Shown: positions 1 through 8,751 of the stretch, piece after piece
Layout: each line of letters begins with the position of its first letter
Numbering within the stretch: position 1 is the first letter of the stretch
Source of the DNA: Desulfomicrobium macestii
GTDB lineage: Bacteria; Desulfobacterota; Desulfovibrionia; Desulfovibrionales; Desulfomicrobiaceae
DNA: 64,000 bases
Direction of reading: 5' to 3'
Assembly: GCF_014873765.1 (NCBI RefSeq)
Contig: NZ_JADBGG010000001.1
Location: forward strand, 186,001 to 250,000
Position numbers and translations under genes: made by a program
The notes under the pieces: generated by a model
Database searches by the model: none
Told to the model about the DNA's origin: nothing
What the model saw: only the letters and a program-made list of their open reading frames with translations

Positions 1-2
1 AT

Positions 3-935
3 TTCGCCGGCGGCTTCAACGTCCAGGTCAAGTTCAGTCAGTCCGTTGAACTGGACAAGATCCGCATGGCTCTTGACAGCCCTGCCCTGACCGGTCTGGT
101 GGTCCAGGATTTTGGCGACGCCGGGGATCACGAGGTCCTGCTGCGAGCGTCCTTTTCCGAGCAGACCGCCAATCAGGTCCGTGAAGCCGTGAACACCGGA
201 CTTGAGTCCGCCTTCCCCGGGGTGACCCATGAAATTCAGCGTCTTGAGATGGTCGGCCCCAAGGTGGGCGCCGATCTGCGTGAGAAAGCCCTGGAGGCTA
301 TTTTCTACGCGGTTCTGCTCATAGCCACCTATATCTCCGGACGTTTCGAGCAGAAGTGGATGGTCGCCGGACTCATGGCCGCCGGCCTGGCTTCGGTTGT
401 CTACGTGCTTGATTTTCTCAATGCGCCCACGAGCCTGTCGGTCATCGTCGCGACCGTCGCGGCCCTGGTGCTGTGCGTCGTCTTGCGCCTCAAGTACGCT
501 CTTGGAGCCATTGTCGCCCTTATCCACGACGTCATGATTCCGCTGGGGCTATTTTCCCTGCTGAACAAGGATGTCGATCTGACCATCATCGCGGCGCTCC
601 TGACCATTGTCGGTTACTCCCTGAACGATACCATCATCATCTACGACCGTATCCGTGAGAACATCCGGGCCAAGGTTTCGCCTTCCCTTGACGTTGTTAT
701 CAACAAGTCGGTCAACCAGACCATGTCCCGTACGCTCATCACCGCAGGCACGACCTTCGTGGCCGTGTTCTCCCTGTATGTCTTCGGTGGCGGCGTGATT
801 CATGATTTTGCCCTGACCATGCTCGTTGGCGTCGTGGCGGGCACCTATTCGTCCGTATTCGTGGGTGCTCCGATTCTGGCCTTCTTCAAGCCCCGCATCG
901 ATGTCGATGAGCATCCCGCACCTGCCACTGCCTGA
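3..935 (+). CDS. secF: Protein translocase subunit SecF (5' end outside window)
   Basis: Inner-membrane SecF, the partner of SecD in the SecDF complex that uses the proton gradient to help pull proteins through SecYEG. The reading frame is open from base 3 (FAGGFNVQVKF..., the first periplasmic domain) for 310 residues, so the start codon and first membrane helix lie upstream of the window. The rest shows the periplasmic P4-like domain and then five hydrophobic helices. The family signature GYSLNDTIIIYDRIREN lies near codons 205-221. SecD would be expected just upstream. A strong terminator follows the stop. The family call is firm; only the 5' truncation by the window edge is unusual. Confidence 0.96.
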   Translation, partial: FAGGFNVQVKFSQSVELDKIRMALDSPALTGLVVQDFGDAGDHEVLLRASFSEQTANQVREAVNTGLESAFPGVTHEIQRLEMVGPKVGADLREKALEAIFYAVLLIATYISGRFEQKWMVAGLMAAGLASVVYVLDFLNAPTSLSVIVATVAALVLCVVLRLKYALGAIVALIHDVMIPLGLFSLLNKDVDLTIIAALLTIVGYSLNDTIIIYDRIRENIRAKVSPSLDVVINKSVNQTMSRTLITAGTTFVAVFSLYVFGGGVIHDFALTMLVGVVAGTYSSVFVGAPILAFFKPRIDVDEHPAPATA

Positions 936-961
936 AGTACGGTTCTTTCCTGACATTCATT

Positions 962-988
962 AAGGCGCTCTTCGGGGCGCCTTTTTTT
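962..988 (+). terminator. Intrinsic terminator after secF
   Basis: A 7-bp stem AAGGCGC/GCGCCTT (962-968 with 977-983) closes an 8-base loop and runs into seven T residues. It lies 27 bases after the secF stop and is in the right orientation to end that operon. Confidence 0.9.
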
Positions 989-1299
989 ATCGTGATTGCG
1001 GACCATTGGGTTGTCCTTGCATCTCGGACCGCAAGGTGCCGTGCATTGCAGGATCTAGTATTGTGAAATTAGTAACGAATCAAAGAGGTTTGGAGGGGTG
1101 TTTTGAGAGAAAGTTTGGTGAAAAATGTGACAAAAGGAGCAAGGCGGGCCACGAAAAATCTTAGTTTGCCATTATCCTTGAAACAGTGGTAGGCGAAATG
1201 ATCTTTTCAAGATGAGCCGAGTCTGGTGGTGAAGTCCGATAACTACTCGGAAATTTTCAGCTTAGTGTCATTTTTTAAATGGGAGAAAAGGGAGGATTT
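989..1299. other. Intergenic leader between secF terminator and TauE/SafE gene
   Basis: About 310 bases without a credible gene. The stretch is AT-richer than its surroundings from about 1050 to 1290 and must hold the promoter of the following permease gene, but I could not settle on a convincing -35/-10 pair. A strong Shine-Dalgarno, GGGAGGA, sits at 1290-1296 just before the ATG at 1300. Confidence 0.5.
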
Positions 1300-2544
1300 A
1301 TGTCTAAACGTTTTCGTGTTCTGGTTTTGTCCGCTCTCTTTGTACTTGTGAGCGTTGTCGGCCCCCTCTGGGCTCAGCAGGAAGCTGCCGCGCCTGCGGC
1401 CGCTCAGACGGAAGTAGCCGCTCAGGCCGCTGCCGCCCCTGAAGCTCCCAAGGCTGCCGTCACCGGTTCCAAATTGGAAAAGGCCATTGCCATGGCTCCC
1501 GTGGGAACCGAAGCCGGTCAGATCGATACAGCCAAGCCCGCCGGTTTTCTCGGCATCCCCGGAGCTCCCCAGATCAATCCGATCATGGCGCTGCTCTGGG
1601 CGGTGTGGGTAGGCTGGATTTTCTCCACTGTCGGCGCGTTCGGCGGCGTCATGGCCGGTGTCGGCCACGTTACCGTTTTTGGCCTGGGCGCCTACGCCAA
1701 GGGCTTCAAGACCTCCGCTCCCGACCTGAACAAGACCGTTACCGACTCCATCCGTGCTTCCAACCAGTTCCTTGTCGGTCTGTCCGCACTCATTTCCGCC
1801 ATCAACTATGGCAAGATGGGCCGCCTTGTTCTGCCTTTGGGCCTGGCGCTGGGCGCCGGCTCCCTGCTCGGCGCATGGGGTTCCGCGACCCTGTCGGCCG
1901 GCAAGGTTTCCTTCTCAGCCTACCAGGGCTGGTTCGGTTTCTTCGTATTGGCTCTTGGATGCTACCTGCTGTGGGAAACCTCTCCTGCCGGTCAGTCCAA
2001 AAAGGTCAAGGCCAAGCAGGCCGCACAGGCTTTTGAAGCCGCTGTCAAGGCTCAGCGCACCGGCGGCGGCCCCGCTCCGACCGGCGTCAAGATCCTCGGC
2101 ATCACCTTCTCCAAGGTTCAGTTCACGTTCTGCGGTGTCGAGTTCAGCTTCAATCCCGTGCTGCCCGTGGTCGGCGGTATTGTCATCTCCGCCCTGGCGG
2201 CCTTCCTGGGTGTCGGCGGCGGCTTCCTGCTGGTGCCTTTCCTGACCAGCATCACCCAGCTGCCCATGTACCTGGCTGCCGGCACTTCCGCCTTGGCCGT
2301 TCTGGTCAGCATGGTCACCAGTATCCTGACCCTCATGACCAAGGGCACCCCGGTTGATTGGGTTCTCATCGGTACGGAAATGGTCGGCGTCGCCATCGGC
2401 TCCATCGTCGGTCCGCATACTTCCAAGTATTTTTCCGACAAGCTGCTCAAGCGCATTTTCATCGTTCTTGCTTTCTATGTAGGCATTGACTATGTTTTGA
2501 AGGGTTTCTTTAACGTACGCGTCATCGAAATTCTGTTCGGCTAG
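1300..2544 (+). CDS. TauE/SafE (TSUP) family membrane permease
   Basis: A 414-residue inner-membrane protein of the TSUP (TauE/SafE, former DUF81) family, whose members carry sulfite, sulfoacetate or other organosulfur anions. The ATG at 1300 is chosen over an in-frame ATG at 1279 because GGGAGGA lies 4-10 bases before it and the protein then opens with a normal signal-like helix. A long Ala/Pro-rich stretch (about residues 25-75) follows, before the first conserved helix pair. The second half carries the typical repeat LPVVGGIVISALAAFLGVGG, followed by LVPFL and TSALAVL. Monocistronic: terminators flank it. Export or uptake of sulfite or sulfate is plausible in a sulfate reducer, but the substrate cannot be read from sequence. 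Confidence 0.85.
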   Translation: MSKRFRVLVLSALFVLVSVVGPLWAQQEAAAPAAAQTEVAAQAAAAPEAPKAAVTGSKLEKAIAMAPVGTEAGQIDTAKPAGFLGIPGAPQINPIMALLWAVWVGWIFSTVGAFGGVMAGVGHVTVFGLGAYAKGFKTSAPDLNKTVTDSIRASNQFLVGLSALISAINYGKMGRLVLPLGLALGAGSLLGAWGSATLSAGKVSFSAYQGWFGFFVLALGCYLLWETSPAGQSKKVKAKQAAQAFEAAVKAQRTGGGPAPTGVKILGITFSKVQFTFCGVEFSFNPVLPVVGGIVISALAAFLGVGGGFLLVPFLTSITQLPMYLAAGTSALAVLVSMVTSILTLMTKGTPVDWVLIGTEMVGVAIGSIVGPHTSKYFSDKLLKRIFIVLAFYVGIDYVLKGFFNVRVIEILFG

Positions 2545-2571
2545 GCGCCACTTGTACAAACGAACACACCC

Positions 2572-2603
2572 AATGGCCCCGGCTTTGTCGGGGCCATTTT
2601 TGT
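2572..2603 (+). terminator. Intrinsic terminator after TauE/SafE gene
   Basis: Perfect 10-bp inverted repeat AATGGCCCCG/CGGGGCCATT (2572-2581 with 2589-2598), a 7-base loop, and a T tract to about 2603. Confidence 0.9.
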
Positions 2604-2606
2604 TGC

Positions 2607-3266
2607 ATGGAAACACTACGAAATATTCTTTTGATGATGGACCCCATGTTCATTTGGGGATTTCGCCTCTTCGATCACCCCTGGGGCGGTTTTTTGACGG
2701 GTCTTGCCGTGCTGAGTCTTCTCTGTGTGATCACGGGGGATTTCACATCGCATTTGGCCCGCAGGCTCAATCGCAAGGTGTACGGCAAGTACCGCGATGA
2801 AATGGTCCGCCAGCACAACCTCTCCGTCGAGGCGTTGAAACATTCCGACAAGGATGCGTACAAGGCCGTCAACAGGCAGGCTCACGAAGCATTCGGGAAG
2901 TATTTTTTCAGCCAGGCCGGAGCGTTCACCCTGTCCATCTGGCCGCTTCCTTTCGCCATGGCCTGGCTGGACATCCGTTTTGGCGGCATTCCGATCACGT
3001 TGCCTTTTGCGGTACCGGGCGTCGGAGACAGCGTCTTTTATCCGTTTTTCTTTTTTCCCATATACATTGCCTTGCGGATTTCTTACGGGAAAATTATGCG
3101 CCGCTTTCCGTTCTATCGGCGCATACTGGACTGGAGCAAGCACGGCAACGAAACGCAGATGGTTCCCTTCATGGATTTGCTCAAGCCTTCGACCGGGGTT
3201 GCCCCCGGTAACCCCGAAGAGGATGGGCGCCCATCCGGCGGGCCTGAGGATACACCCCGAAAATGA
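2607..3266 (+). CDS. Three-helix membrane protein with Oxa1/EMC3-like topology
   Basis: A 219-residue membrane protein that I do not recognise as a named family. It shows one helix (about residues 28-50), a charged, probably coiled-coil segment (about 51-95, rich in K, R, E, Q), then two further hydrophobic segments (about 103-125 and 138-160) and a hydrophilic Pro/Gly-rich tail. The order TM, cytosolic coiled coil, TM, TM is that of small Oxa1-superfamily members (EMC3, TMCO1, DUF106). That is a topology argument only. The start is uncertain: the ATG at 2607 lies directly behind the preceding terminator without a clear ribosome site, and ATGs around 2634-2640 are alternatives. Confidence 0.65.
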   Translation: METLRNILLMMDPMFIWGFRLFDHPWGGFLTGLAVLSLLCVITGDFTSHLARRLNRKVYGKYRDEMVRQHNLSVEALKHSDKDAYKAVNRQAHEAFGKYFFSQAGAFTLSIWPLPFAMAWLDIRFGGIPITLPFAVPGVGDSVFYPFFFFPIYIALRISYGKIMRRFPFYRRILDWSKHGNETQMVPFMDLLKPSTGVAPGNPEEDGRPSGGPEDTPRK

Positions 3267-3348
3267 CCGCGCCGTTTGGCGGCATCGTTTCGGGCCTGGC
3301 CGCGCGTTCGCGGAAGAGGCGCCTGACGGATTTGGCAAGGGGAGGTAG

Positions 3349-5049
3349 ATGATGCGACAGTCAGGACTTTTTTCGCACTGGAGTTTCGAGTCGTTCGCAC
3401 CCGGATCGATTCCCCGGCCCAAATACAATGCCTTTCACCGGATACATCGTCAGACCAGCACCTGCCTTGAATTTCTGGCCCACTTCGAGGACCTGTCCAT
3501 GGGCGGGGCAGTGGTGGACTGGTGTCGTGTTTCGGGGTTGGCGAATCAGCTGTGCTCCGCCATTCGCGATCTTGTGGACCAGTTGCAGGTGATGAACCCC
3601 GTGGAGTTCATGGACGCCCACGACTGGGTCGCGAAATTGAGCTTTTATACCCGCCTGTCCACTGAACACGCGGCCACGTCCGCCAATCCCCCGTATCTGC
3701 TGACGCTGGATTCGCCGCAAGGCAAAGCCTCCTTCTCCTGGATTTCAAAGCGTCTCGACCCATTGGACCCTGGCCCGGTTCTCGTGCTCACGCCGTCTTT
3801 GTTTCAGTATTTCATTGAGGCCAACGACATGCGTCATGATCTGGACGAGTTGTTGCGCCAGTTGGATCTGATGGATGAGCCCGCCACCGAAGATTTGGGC
3901 AGGAGCGCCCGTGAGCTGATACGCGGAGGATCGTTGCCGCACCGGTTGCTCACCGAGATGGAGATCGCGGCCGTGGAACTCGCTCCGGGCGGCAGGTTTC
4001 TCGAATTGCGCGTGTTTGCCGGCAGCGGCGACGATGCCGTCATGATCGGCAAGGTCGGAGGAGTGCGGCCCACCGAGTTCATCACGGCGTGGCTTGAAGC
4101 CACGGCCTGCAAGTTTTCGCCCTCGGCGCTCGCCCTGCGCCTCTCCAAGGGGCTTGCCGACGAGGAACATCCGCTCACAGTGGCCGTTTTTCCGGTCGAT
4201 ACGGCCTCGGAATCACGGAACTGCGCCCTTTGGGATGGCGTTCCCGATTCGGCGGCCCTGGTCGCGCGTCTGGATCAGATTCTGCCTCGCGTCACCAGGT
4301 TGCACGTTTTCAAGGATCAGGGCGAGGCCTTGCGCCCTGAGCATTGCCGCTCCCTGCACGATCTGATCTGCCTGTGCATGGAACGGGGGCTGGCCCAGAT
4401 TTTTGCCTTTGCCGGGGAACCTGCCCGGGGCCTGGCCGGAATCAAGCAGCTTCGACTTGAAATTCCCGTGGTCATCAACATCTTCAATCTGGGCGGCGGG
4501 CTTTTTCCGTCGGCGGCGGAGCGGGCCGTCATCTCAACGGAGGATGTCCGTTCCATCCCTGCCTGGTCGTTGCTTCTGGGGCTGGTCTGTCCTGCGGTGT
4601 CCTGGTCCGGCGCGCGTCACGAAGAGACCCCGTCGGTGCCGCATTACAGCAGCTACGCGGTTCTTTCCCAGTTCTTCATGCACTGCACCTTGCGGCTTGA
4701 GCAGAACCTGTATGTCGCGGAATGTTCGTGCGAGGATGGCGTGGAGAAGTACGTGCGCTTTCGTTTCAAGGGCGGGACGGGAACCAGGGCGCAACGGCGG
4801 AGCAGGCTCGGGATCATGCGCCTCATCCTTGAAAGGGAAGGGTTCACGGTCACCTCGCGCGGAGATTATCTTGTGGCCCTGCGCAGCGGCGAGGAAGATG
4901 TCCTGCTGCAGCGCAACCTGGTTTGCCTTGGCCTTTTGACAGCCTGGGTGCAGTCTTCGGGAGTGGAAGTCCTGGGGGGCATGTCACCCGAGCAGGGACG
5001 CGACCTTTTTCGGGAGCTGTTCACCGATTTTCTTTTTGATCCAAGCTAG
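3349..5049 (+). CDS. PEP-synthase-like pseudoenzyme (degenerate PEP/pyruvate-binding protein)
   Basis: A 566-residue protein preceded by GGGGAGG. It aligns without gaps to the start of the PEP-synthase-like protein at 63277: both share LxxHW near residue 10, AP at 16-18, KYxxF at 25-29, MNP near 83 and PPYLLTLD/PPYVLSLD near 112. It then continues collinearly through an eroded ATP-grasp region: GGKAANL has become QGKASFS, and RSSALAED has become RVFAGSGD. KFSP near residue 250 matches the family only from memory. The swivelling catalytic-His domain seems absent; a C-terminal domain with YVRFRFKGG (about residue 465) follows. The lost motifs argue against catalysis. A regulatory or scaffold role is inference. 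It converges on nadB. Confidence 0.7.
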   Translation: MMRQSGLFSHWSFESFAPGSIPRPKYNAFHRIHRQTSTCLEFLAHFEDLSMGGAVVDWCRVSGLANQLCSAIRDLVDQLQVMNPVEFMDAHDWVAKLSFYTRLSTEHAATSANPPYLLTLDSPQGKASFSWISKRLDPLDPGPVLVLTPSLFQYFIEANDMRHDLDELLRQLDLMDEPATEDLGRSARELIRGGSLPHRLLTEMEIAAVELAPGGRFLELRVFAGSGDDAVMIGKVGGVRPTEFITAWLEATACKFSPSALALRLSKGLADEEHPLTVAVFPVDTASESRNCALWDGVPDSAALVARLDQILPRVTRLHVFKDQGEALRPEHCRSLHDLICLCMERGLAQIFAFAGEPARGLAGIKQLRLEIPVVINIFNLGGGLFPSAAERAVISTEDVRSIPAWSLLLGLVCPAVSWSGARHEETPSVPHYSSYAVLSQFFMHCTLRLEQNLYVAECSCEDGVEKYVRFRFKGGTGTRAQRRSRLGIMRLILEREGFTVTSRGDYLVALRSGEEDVLLQRNLVCLGLLTAWVQSSGVEVLGGMSPEQGRDLFRELFTDFLFDPS

Positions 5050-5091
5050 GGCCCTGCCGGGTCTGACTTCGGCCGCGATCAGCCGGGCCTG

Positions 5092-6678
5092 CTAGTTCTT
5101 TCGGAAATGGCAGCCCCGGCTGTTTTTGTTGCGCAAGGCCGCCGTGGTCACGATGTAGGCGGTCTGGCAGCCGTGGAAGAGATCCACCGACTCCTTGCAG
5201 ATGCGGATTGATTTGTAGAAGGAGTGCAGCCGCTTGTTCAGGTTGCGCAGGTCTTCGAAGGCCCGCTCCAGGCGCGGGGTGGTGCGCATGATGCCCATGT
5301 AGTTCCACATGGTGTGCCTGATGGTCGCCCAGTCCTGGTTGATGAGCGCCGGGTCCTCCATTTCGGTCCTGCCGGAGGTGATCCAGTCGGCGATGGAATC
5401 CTGGAGCCGCTGGCACAACTGGCATGATCCTTCATAGCGTTCATGGATGTCTTCCGCCGCGTTCATGCCCCACAAAAGCCCTTCCAGAAGTGATGTCGAG
5501 GCCAGACGGTTGGCCCCGTGCACGCCCGTGCAGGCGATTTCGCCGGCGGCATAGAGCCCGTCGAGGGTGCTTCGGCCCCTGTTGTCGACCAGTACCCCTC
5601 CGCAGGAATAATGCGCGGCGGGCACTACCGGGATGGGATCCTTGGACATGTCCACGCCGACTTGCTTGCACTTCTCGTAAATTGTCGGGAAGCGTTTGCG
5701 CAGGTTCTGATCCACGTAGTTGGCGGCGTCCAGAAATACGCAGTCCTCTCCGGTCTTGAGCAGTTCGTCGACGATGGCCCGGGTCACGATGTCGCGGGGG
5801 GCCAGTTCCATGCGCTCGTCATAGCGGGCCATGAAACGCTCGCCCTTGGCGTTGAAGAGACGGGCCCCTTCGCCGCGAACGGCTTCGGAGATGAGAAATT
5901 TGCGATCCGCGCGGTGGAAAAGCGAAGTGGGATGAAACTGGATGTATTCCAGATTCATGACCGTCGCGCCCGCTCGGTGGGCCATGGCCATGCCGGACCC
6001 GATGGAGGACGAGGTGTTGGTCGTGTGCAGGAATATCTGTCCCAGCCCGCCGGTGCACAGGACCGTGTAATCGGCCAGGATGGTGTTGGGTTCGTTGGTC
6101 TCCGAATTGAAGACGTAGGCTCCGACGCACTGGTTGTTCAACTGGTAGCGGAATTCCAGTTTGGTGGAGTGGTGGCGCGTGGCCAGAAGGTCGATGGCCG
6201 TCCGGTTGTAGAGGGTGCGGATATTGGGGTGGATCAGCACTTCGCGGACCAGGCTGTCCTGGATTGCGCGCCCGGTGTAGTCGGCGCAGGTCAGGATGCG
6301 ATGCACCGCGTGGCCGCCTTCCTTGGTCAGGTACCAGTCTCCCTGTTCCGTGCGGTCGAAGGGCACCTGCACGCGCTCGAAGAGGATTTTTTCCACTGCC
6401 TTCGGGCCGTCCTCGCACAGGTGGCGTACGGCCGGTTCGTAGTTGTACTCCCACCCGGCGGTGCCGATGTCCTTGGCCAACTTTTCAGGAGAGTCCTCGT
6501 TGCTGCTGTAGACGATGCCGCCCTGTGCCAGGGCTGTATTGCCGTTGTCCAGAGAGGGGCCCGAAGAGAGCAGGGTCACTTCGTGTCCCTTGTCGGCCAG
6601 GCAGATGGCTGCGGTGCAGCCTGCGATTCCCGAGCCGATGACCAGGACTTCGGTTTTCATGCGGGTGGGTGTTGTCAT
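5092..6678 (-). CDS. nadB: L-aspartate oxidase
   Basis: A 528-residue FAD enzyme that oxidises L-aspartate to iminoaspartate, the first step of de novo NAD synthesis; in anaerobes fumarate replaces oxygen as acceptor. The N-terminal dinucleotide fold has GSGIAG at residues 15-20. The FAD/substrate region keeps AAHYSCGGV (about 350) and the capping-domain GEGARLF, and the C-terminal three-helix domain is complete. It is the last gene of nadC-nadA-nadB and starts 10 bases after the nadA stop. A second possible Met start seven codons in (MKTEVLVIG) would suit a shorter form. Function is firm. Confidence 0.96.
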   Translation of the reverse strand: MTTPTRMKTEVLVIGSGIAGCTAAICLADKGHEVTLLSSGPSLDNGNTALAQGGIVYSSNEDSPEKLAKDIGTAGWEYNYEPAVRHLCEDGPKAVEKILFERVQVPFDRTEQGDWYLTKEGGHAVHRILTCADYTGRAIQDSLVREVLIHPNIRTLYNRTAIDLLATRHHSTKLEFRYQLNNQCVGAYVFNSETNEPNTILADYTVLCTGGLGQIFLHTTNTSSSIGSGMAMAHRAGATVMNLEYIQFHPTSLFHRADRKFLISEAVRGEGARLFNAKGERFMARYDERMELAPRDIVTRAIVDELLKTGEDCVFLDAANYVDQNLRKRFPTIYEKCKQVGVDMSKDPIPVVPAAHYSCGGVLVDNRGRSTLDGLYAAGEIACTGVHGANRLASTSLLEGLLWGMNAAEDIHERYEGSCQLCQRLQDSIADWITSGRTEMEDPALINQDWATIRHTMWNYMGIMRTTPRLERAFEDLRNLNKRLHSFYKSIRICKESVDLFHGCQTAYIVTTAALRNKNSRGCHFRKN

Positions 6679-6688
6679 GGCGAATTTC

Positions 6689-7702
6689 CTAACTGCAGGC
6701 GGTCAGCATGCGCTCAAGGGCGATGCGGGCGGGCCGGGCTATGTGTTCCTCGACCCGAACCGGCAGGGCGGTATCGAGCTCCTGCAACATGCGGGCGAGG
6801 TTTGTTTCGTTGACCTTGGCCATGTTCGAGCACAGGGCCCTGCGCAACGGCCGGATGGTCTTGTCGGGATGTCTGGCCGCCAGACGGTTGACCAGGCTCC
6901 ATTCTGTTCCGACATACACGGTGCTGCCGCTTTTCGCTTCGGCCACAGCCTTGATGAGGAAGGTGGTCGAGCCGGCTCCGTCGGCCATGGACACGACTTC
7001 AGGGTCGCATTCCGGGTGCACGAAGATCAGGGCATGGGGCTCGCTTGCGCGGATGGCCGTCACCTGTCCGGCATTGAATTTGGCGTGGACGGCGCACAGG
7101 CCCGGCCACAGGTACAGTTTGCGTGTAGGGTCGGCCGCGGGCACGAAGCGCCCCTGACCCCGAATGTCGAGCCGCTCGATCTCGCTTTCGGACAGGCCGA
7201 GGATGCGGGCCGTGTTGCGGCCGAGGTTGGCGTCGGGCAGAAAGAGGACTCCGTCCCCCTGGGCAAGGGCCCAGCGCAGCATGGTCGGGGCGTTGGCCGA
7301 GGTGCATACGCTGCCGCCATGGTTGCCGCAGACGGCCTTCACGGCGGCGGACGAGTTGACGTAGGTCAGGGGGATGATGCGCGCCCCGTCGCGGTTGAGT
7401 CGCGCCAGGACCTCTTCGGCCAGGAGGGCCGGAACCATCTCGGCCATGACGCAACTGGCTCCAGGGTCGGGGATGTGCACCTTCTGTTCGGGCCTGGCCA
7501 GGATGGCTGCCGTTTCGGCCATGAAATGCACCCCGCAGAACACGATGTGCCGCGCCTCAAGGCCGTCGATGTGCCTGGCCAGTTCCAGGGAATCTCCCAG
7601 GATGTCGGCGTGCCGGACAACCTCGTCGGCCTGGTAATGGTGGGCGAGGATGCACAGCTCTTTGCCGAGCCTGTCCCTGATGGCGGAAATTTTCTGGTTC
7701 AT
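6689..7702 (-). CDS. nadA: Quinolinate synthase
   Basis: A 337-residue [4Fe-4S] enzyme that condenses iminoaspartate with dihydroxyacetone phosphate to quinolinate. The start is the ATG at 7702, which overlaps the nadC stop as ATGA; a 105-codon upstream extension in the same frame only shadows nadC. The N-terminus has the expected HHYQADEVV. Three cysteines stand in the cluster-ligand contexts: FCGVHFMAE (about 56), GSVCTSANA and HPECDPEV. Translational coupling to nadC and close spacing to nadB suggest the three enzymes are made together. The cluster is oxygen-sensitive, in keeping with an anaerobe. Confidence 0.96.
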   Translation of the reverse strand: MNQKISAIRDRLGKELCILAHHYQADEVVRHADILGDSLELARHIDGLEARHIVFCGVHFMAETAAILARPEQKVHIPDPGASCVMAEMVPALLAEEVLARLNRDGARIIPLTYVNSSAAVKAVCGNHGGSVCTSANAPTMLRWALAQGDGVLFLPDANLGRNTARILGLSESEIERLDIRGQGRFVPAADPTRKLYLWPGLCAVHAKFNAGQVTAIRASEPHALIFVHPECDPEVVSMADGAGSTTFLIKAVAEAKSGSTVYVGTEWSLVNRLAARHPDKTIRPLRRALCSNMAKVNETNLARMLQELDTALPVRVEEHIARPARIALERMLTACS

Positions 7703-8571
7703 GCATTCTCCCGGGAGCTTTGTGTCAGGCGCATGGAGAAGTCCGCGACGGTGGCGGAGTGGGTGATGGCGCCGGTTGAGATGAACGTCGGCCGCAGTTC
7801 GGCCAGGGGGCGGATGGTCGCCAGGGTGACATTGCCGCTGATCTCCGATTCGATGTGGGGCGGGATGAGCCGCAGCGCCTCGGCCGCGGTGTCCACGGGC
7901 ATGTTGTCGAGCATGATGCGCTGGGGCGAGAGACTCACGGCCTCGCGCACGTGTTCGAGCGTGCGGCATTCCACTTCCAGGGGAGGGCAGACGTCGTAGG
8001 CTTTTCTGAGCGCGCACACGGCGGCGGTGATGGAACCCGCCTGATCGATGTGATTATCCTTGAGCATGAGCATTTCCTCAAGGTTGGCCCTGTGGTTGTG
8101 CCCCCCGCCCATGCGTACCGCGTATTTTTCCAGATAGCGTTGGCCGGGGGTGGTCTTGCGGGTATCGAGCACCCGCACTCCGGTTCCTTCCACAGCCTGC
8201 ACGAAGCGGCTGGTTGCGTTGGCCACGCCGGAGAGATGGCAGATGAAATTCATGATGACCCGCTCAGCCTTGAGCAAGATGGGTGCCGAACCTCGGATGC
8301 GGGCAACCTCCTGTCCGCGCGCGACAGCGTCCGCGTCCGAGGCGAGCAGGGTCACGACGGGCCTTGGGCCGCGCATGCACTCAAAGACGATGTCGATGAG
8401 CGGCAGGCCCGCGACCAGGGTCTCTTCCTTGGCCACGATGGATGCTTCCAGCTGTGAGGCGGGCGGGAACAGGGCTTCGGAGGTCAGATCGCGTCCGTCT
8501 TCCTCCAGGGCGAGGTCCACGAGGCGGTGCAGCAGGGCCAGTCGGTCGTCGTTGAAATAGAGAGAAAACAT
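7699..8571 (-). CDS. nadC: Nicotinate-nucleotide pyrophosphorylase (quinolinate phosphoribosyltransferase)
   Basis: A 290-residue enzyme that turns quinolinate and PRPP into nicotinate mononucleotide, CO2 and pyrophosphate. Family motifs are present: DTRKTTPG near residue 136, GGGHNHR near 154, MLKDNHI near 168 and the late LDNMP barrel segment. It is the promoter-proximal gene of nadC-nadA-nadB, and its stop overlaps the nadA start. The 180 bases between it and the divergent gene at 8752 must hold both promoters. No NrtR- or NiaR-type operator was identified by eye. Confidence 0.95.
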   Translation of the reverse strand: MFSLYFNDDRLALLHRLVDLALEEDGRDLTSEALFPPASQLEASIVAKEETLVAGLPLIDIVFECMRGPRPVVTLLASDADAVARGQEVARIRGSAPILLKAERVIMNFICHLSGVANATSRFVQAVEGTGVRVLDTRKTTPGQRYLEKYAVRMGGGHNHRANLEEMLMLKDNHIDQAGSITAAVCALRKAYDVCPPLEVECRTLEHVREAVSLSPQRIMLDNMPVDTAAEALRLIPPHIESEISGNVTLATIRPLAELRPTFISTGAITHSATVADFSMRLTQSSRENA

Positions 8572-8751
8572 GCCGGATTCCTTGCGCAGGAGGGTGATTG
8601 GTTTGGCTGTTGACTAGGAAAAGGACCACCCGTCGTCAAGCCGTAACTGGGCCATCCGCGGGTTGCGCTTGCAGGTGCTGCGTGTCATGTTGGCGCATGC
8701 GTTGTATCCAAAAGAACCAGTCGCTTAAAGCGCCTGTGAACGGAGAATGAA

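Noticed and set aside
1061-1080. TTGTGAAATTAGTAACGAAT as a Rex operator before the TauE/SafE gene
   Set aside because: The left half equals the Rex consensus TTGTGAAAT but the right half does not form the expected TCACAA inverted repeat. A half-site is expected by chance.
5050-5091. Terminator between the convergent PEP-synthase-like pseudoenzyme gene and nadB
   Set aside because: Only scattered GC complementarity; no continuous stem or T tract could be drawn.
7703-8017. Upstream 105-codon extension of nadA
   Set aside because: It lies wholly within nadC in another frame; the ATG at 7702 overlaps the nadC stop and begins at the conserved NadA N-terminus.
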